Shown here one piece after another: positions 59,992 to 64,000 of a stretch of 64,000 nt of DNA. The stretch's first letter is position 1. The number at the start of each line of letters is the position of its first letter. Location of the stretch: positions 59,159,601 to 59,223,600 of the forward strand of contig NW_019211454.1 in the NCBI RefSeq assembly GCF_002443255.2, written 5' to 3'. Both the position numbers and the translations under genes were made by a program. The notes beneath the pieces are model-generated. The model did not search any database. It had not been told where the DNA came from and saw only the letters and a list, made by a program, of their open reading frames with translations. The DNA is from Varroa destructor (taxonomy: Eukaryota; Arthropoda; Arachnida; Mesostigmata; Varroidae).

Positions 59992-61671
59992 AGAGAAAGA
60001 AATACAGAGTTAGCGGGTGTGAATCGTAAACAGCGGTAGCGAAGCGCAGTCATAAAGCAATTCAGTTTGAGGGAGAACATGAACCTCGTGAGGCGAGCGA
60101 CCGTTGACTGCAGAAGAGGCAGAACCGGCGAGCGGACAAGCCAGCCTTGGTGCTTTCTAAAAGTTCTGCAGCGCTCACATGTGGACCCCTAGGGTGACTT
60201 AGGTTAAACCTGCAACAACGATCACCGAATCCCATTGTACTGCGCCCATCGCTCCAGCATTTCTTTCCAGGCCCCTCGGGTGGGGGCTTCCAACCGGCAA
60301 CGGCGAAGAGGAGGACTGTGACGTAGAAACCGGAACAGCGAGTCCGGGTGGCAGCGTGTCCCGCATTCCGAGTTACTTCTACTACCAAGGCTAATGGGGT
60401 TAACGACAAACGAATGGAGATGGCAAGGTCAGGACTGAATGACCAGATCGAGAGCGGCAAGTGCAGGAAGAGACCCACCGTGGTCTTCGGCTTTTACTTC
60501 CAATTTGGGGTACTTCCAAGACAACGTAAAGCCGACACCGAATTCTTAGCTGCTTGTAAATAATAGTAGCTTTTAACCTGTCCTATAAAGCCGTTTTGCA
60601 TCGCCGAAACCAAATAATGGTATCCGTGGTGTGCATAAGTCCTTGTCGAAGAACAAGAGCATTTGCTTACCTGAAAACGAAAAAGAAATGTATTTTCTTC
60701 GAATTTATGCCAATCACACAATGTAGCATTGACTTAACTAATAGTAACTACCAATAAACTCATATATGATTTTCTTTTTAGAAATAATTACTCTGATGTC
60801 TTATGCCACCAGTAATTGTGCTTTGTGCTGCATTACAGTAATCGTTTTCACCGAAAAATGCGTGCCGACGTGTCTGAGTCTATTTATTTGTTACTTTTTG
60901 TTCTTCGATATAAGCGTGATTTTTTTCGCTGTTATTCCGCCTCAATAATGGAGACAGCGACGACGTCGAATAACGCCATTTTCGCCAAAAAAAAAATCAG
61001 ACATGAAGGAAATCAAGAGGAGACCATCACCGTCAGCAGCAGTAGCAGCAGCTACTGCCGCCTTAGTGATAATCATTGCGGTAGGTCGCTACTTCATAAT
61101 GGTAAAATAGTACAGATGTTTCACAACTATCTCTACATTTTCTGTGACGGCTGCTGACGACGGCGACAATGACAGCAACAACAGAAGTCTAACAAGTAAA
61201 GCATTGGCTCCGCTAGCAGGAGTCGCTAAGTGTTCGAGCAGCGGCAGGCCCACTGCGAAAGGTTTTAATGTTGGTGATGATGAAAATGCTGATCACACAG
61301 AGCCCATTGCTGCTTGTGCTGACAACGACGATAAAGCTGATGGCGCTGGGGTGGGTGAACGAAGCAAGTTCATTTCAGCAGACGACAACGACAACGACAA
61401 CAGTAATGGCAATAAGTGACGCTTTGTCGACTGCTATGATGACCAGACATCTACAATTCATAATTACAAATAATAAAAGAGTTGGCGCTGCCGTAGCTGT
61501 TGGCGCTGTTGCTGACTGCCACCGCTGCCGTCGGCTCCAACTGCGACTAACCCAACAGCAGCATTGACAACACCAGCAGCAGCTGTAAAACCAGCAACGC
61601 GCAACGACTACAAGCACGTCTGCGCATTTGGAAAAGAGGGAAAAACTAATAAAAACGCAACTCTGTCTTGC
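59992..61671. other. Non-coding stretch with unassigned frames
   Basis: A 138-codon minus-strand frame (60062-60478) and Asp/Asn-rich frames from GAC/AAC triplets near 61.15-61.42 kb; none recognisable. No RNA gene seen. Confidence 0.45.
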
Positions 61672-61687
61672 TTTTTTTTTTTTTTTT
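61672..61687. repeat. Poly(T) tract, 16 bp
   Basis: The longest homopolymer in the window. No flanking direct repeat is evident. Confidence 0.93.
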
Positions 61688-61782
61688 CTCTTATAGTCGT
61701 CTAATAAAGAGTTTTTTCCATTCACATTTGTCTCTTGTTGTCATCTTCAATTTGTTACAGCAGCAGGAGCAGCAACAATAGG

Positions 61783-61814
61783 TGCGGTCACCGCAAAGCC
61801 GTAGCTACGGCTTT
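61783..61814. other. Adjacent dyads, including a 20-bp perfect palindrome
   Basis: TGCGGT-C-ACCGCA (61783-61795) and AAAGCCGTAGCTACGGCTTT (61795-61814) share one base and sit side by side. The second is perfectly self-complementary over 20 bp. The first also contains the smaller GGTGCGGTCACC-type dyad. This is the strongest symmetric element in the window; it could be a dimer-binding site or a cruciform. Confidence 0.75.
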
Positions 61815-63447
61815 CACGGCGAAGGTAATATGAAATTAACGAAAATAAGCTAACAAATCTCACGCCGAATATAATGAATATCCATTCATTACGGTTAGAA
61901 AAGCGTTTGCTCAATGGATACTTCTTGCAGATATTAGTTATCTTGGGCTTCTACGTATGTACATGTGTTCTGTACTCATAATTTTGATTCACTGGATCAC
62001 TGAAAAACTCGCATTAATGGTTCGGTAGACATAATCATTAGCACTTTCTGTTACGTCTGTAATCATATTAATAGTGCGTTAGGGCACGGCTTCTCCACAA
62101 AAGTTACATTTATTTAACATTTTCGAAAGGAAAAACACGACATATAAGCTATTAAACGGGATGTTTGCGGTAAGCTTCCATGACACAAATGGCAGTACTG
62201 ATAAACTTGAAAGTAGACAATTCTACGTTCACACATCGGAGCGAAAATCGTCGTAAGCTCGCCTTCTTATGGTTGCCAGAAAGCGCAGTCAGCTACGATA
62301 ATAGTAATAATAAAAGTTAACGATAACAAGAGAAAAACGACAGTGACATAGCTAATTTACTGTCGTAGAAAGGAGCAGCAGCAGCAGCAGCTTTGTCATT
62401 ACTAACTATATAGCATTTACATCTGATAGAGCGACAGCGACCTGCCGACCCACCAAATAGTGTGCACATAACCAAAATGCCCAAAAAGCACAGAATTGCT
62501 ACGTAGTTTTTGCCCCGCTGCTAGTGCACAGCTCTACTTCCAAACAAAGAGGTGCGCTAAAGCGCACCCGCCTTTCAGATAGCTATCGCTCAATAAAATG
62601 ACTGACGCTGGCAGTAGAATGCAAGCAGCGACAAGCTAACATTGCGGCTCTATAAGCCTGTCGCTCATAATGCTACTTCTACCATATATTAGTTCATAGA
62701 TAGAAAATAGGTAATGCAGACTAGAAAGAAACCAGCCAATGGCAGACATAGTAACGGGTGAGAACAAGCACGGCCTAGACTCTCGCGTGTATTTCCCTGA
62801 CCATGCGTTGTCTCAAAATTTAACTCACAAAACTTCGTAGTGCTACCAGACCTATACCGGTCGTGTTGACAGCGGCGGCGGCGGCTGCCTACTTCAGCCG
62901 TTGTCTGTCTACAGAGGCCCCGAAGGATTATCATATTATGTAGTGATATACGCCTGTGTATCCATCAACTTATGTCTTAGCCCATATTGGTATGTATGGA
63001 CGTGTGTGTATATATCTATAGCACGACGACGACCGCGATAGCAACTGTAACAACGAGATTGGGCAGGTGAGTATTCTACGACGTTCCCCTCTGCTTATAT
63101 CTTTCTATAGTTCATCCTCTTACTGTGTTTTCATTCATGTCTATGTTGCACATACTTAATAATAGCCCTAGCGACAGCAGCAGAAGCTGTAGGTAGCACC
63201 CATTAGAAAAGTTCTGAAATATGGCTAAATTAGCCCAAGTCTAGAAAGATGAATGTGACTAGCGCCATAGCAGGCTTTACGTAAGAACACAAAAAAGATC
63301 CTCGGAAGAGGTCAAGACATTAGACAGTGTCATGTCTGTGATACCCCTGAGGCGAGAATGTTTTTGATTTTTCTGATAGCTCGTCTATTGATCGACAAGT
63401 CAGCGTAATGATATTGAAGGGCGTCGTGTCGATACGATACGTGTTAC
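61815..63447. other. AT-rich non-coding stretch
   Basis: Few frames over 60 codons. (GCA)5 lies at 62375-62391 and a GGC cluster at 62873-62886. A pyrimidine tract near 63090-63130 leads to no convincing frame. Nothing else seen. Confidence 0.55.
62375..62391. repeat. (GCA)5 microsatellite
   Basis: Five GCA copies plus GC following agga, in AT-rich surroundings. Confidence 0.9.
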
Positions 63448-63549
63448 TTATACAGCGCTCCCGACTGTAGAAAGCTTGTTTTCTAGCAGACAAAGGACCC
63501 TTTCATCCTTCACTCTTTGCGCTAGCTCCTCCTGCAGCAATGCCATTGA

Positions 63550-63999
63550 CTGAACGAGAAGCCGAAGAGTTATAGCGATCTGGAGGCTATCAGCGCGAAA
63601 GAGAGGGATTCCGTAGGGCCAAGCGCCCGTTGCCGTCTGTTGCCGCCCGTCGCCTCTCCCCTTGAGGACCCGGCTGACCTGCCGAAGAACACGGTGCCAA
63701 ATGAAGATCGGCGCACGCCGAACACAACGGCACCATTGACGCAATGGAAGAGAACCTTGTTCTTCACAGGGCAAGCTACAAATGAACGGACAGGCTCTGG
63801 TTTCGACATCGTCACAACGACACTGTTTTGGGCGCTACGAATACTGACGCTGCATCGGACGCCAGCAGTTAGTAGCAGAGAGCAAGAAAAGATGCCTGCC
63901 GGCGAAAACGCTCTCCTGGCGTTTGCCTTTACCAAAAAGTTCTTCTTTTCTAACTACAGTTACCACTGGCAAACTAAAATCACTGCCAAGTTGCAGTAC
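63550..63999 (+). CDS. Open segment running off the right edge, strand uncertain
   Basis: From 63550 (just after TGA at 63547) one plus-strand frame is open for 150 codons to the window edge. It begins LNEKPKSYSDLEAISAKERD and later reads ATNERTGSGFDIVTTTLFWA and AFAFTKKFFFSNYSYHWQTK. No ATG starts it, so it would be an internal exon; the nearest good acceptor (ctcctcctgcag, ends 63537) lies upstream of stops in every frame, which weighs against it. Minus-strand frames of 121 and 108 codons overlap it, so strand is unresolved. No family recognised. Confidence 0.17.
   Translation, partial: MNEKPKSYSDLEAISAKERDSVGPSARCRLLPPVASPLEDPADLPKNTVPNEDRRTPNTTAPLTQWKRTLFFTGQATNERTGSGFDIVTTTLFWALRILTLHRTPAVSSREQEKMPAGENALLAFAFTKKFFFSNYSYHWQTKITAKLQY
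63570..63935 (-). CDS. Competing minus-strand frame at right edge
   Basis: A 121-codon minus-strand frame contains an ATG (context gtgacgATGtcg) reading MSKPEPVRSFVACPVKNKVL then FHCVNGAVVFGVRRSSFGTV, with a donor-like CAG|GTCAGC after FFGR and TAA at 63570-63572. Another minus frame (63448-63774) reads ALLQEELAQRVKDERVLCLL near its end. The region is GC-rich, which lengthens open frames on both strands. At most one of the three overlapping readings is real; I cannot choose. Confidence 0.15.
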   Translation of the reverse strand: MVKANARRAFSPAGIFSCSLLLTAGVRCSVSIRSAQNSVVVTMSKPEPVRSFVACPVKNKVLFHCVNGAVVFGVRRSSFGTVFFGRSAGSSRGEATGGNRRQRALGPTESLSFALIASRSL

Positions 64000-64000
64000 C

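Overview
This 64 kb window looks like nuclear DNA from a small-genome animal, most plausibly an arthropod. A parasitiform mite would fit, but the sequence does not prove it. Four things point that way. No operon-like run of long open frames exists; the longest uninterrupted frame is about 180 codons, near what chance gives in 64 kb. CpG is abundant rather than depleted, unlike a methylated vertebrate genome. Short tandem repeats are very dense and varied: CAG/CTG, GTC/CGT, GCC, AC, TA, GA, ACGG-type and CAGT. Short pyrimidine-tract/AG and GTRAG motifs occur throughout, as expected of intron-rich DNA. I found no tRNA, rRNA, CRISPR array, bacterial-type gene or recognisable transposon protein.

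Layout. The left part (1 to ~22 kb) is mostly non-coding. It holds scattered microsatellites, a purine-rich block at 3.5-4.1 kb with a 27-codon lysine-rich open frame, a poly(T) tract flanked by a 10-bp direct repeat (4350-4387), a hairpin region at 9.53-9.61 kb, a (GCC)13 tract with adjacent perfect palindromes (17.5-17.65 kb), and a possible exon at 19.5 kb. At 22.1-22.5 kb lies the best single coding-exon candidate: a 370-bp segment open in one frame between an acceptor-like and a donor-like site. The middle (25-40 kb) has low-confidence exon candidates at 26.1, 32.5, 36.3-36.6 and 36.85-37.0 kb, a compound (CAG) tract at 29.5 kb, a ~105-bp TA tract at 30.3 kb, and an AT-rich, feature-poor stretch from about 30.5 to 32.3 kb. 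The right part (40-64 kb) has a 12-bp perfect hairpin abutting a donor-like site (40.2 kb), a canonical TATA-like box (41.3 kb), a 110-bp AC tract (44.1 kb), two adjacent exon candidates (45.2-45.7 kb), a TATA box followed by a short open frame (53.2-53.4 kb), two adjacent dyads including a 20-bp perfect palindrome (61.8 kb), and a GC-rich region open on both strands at the right edge (63.5-64 kb).

How it works together. I could not connect the candidate exons into a gene. The phases of neighbouring candidates do not join, and no domain could be named. The cautious reading is intergenic and/or large-intron sequence from a compact invertebrate genome, with unusually high microsatellite density and a few testable exon and promoter candidates. 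Every protein-coding call below is low confidence. In any frame, balanced-composition DNA yields peptides that look like proteins, so an open frame alone is weak evidence.
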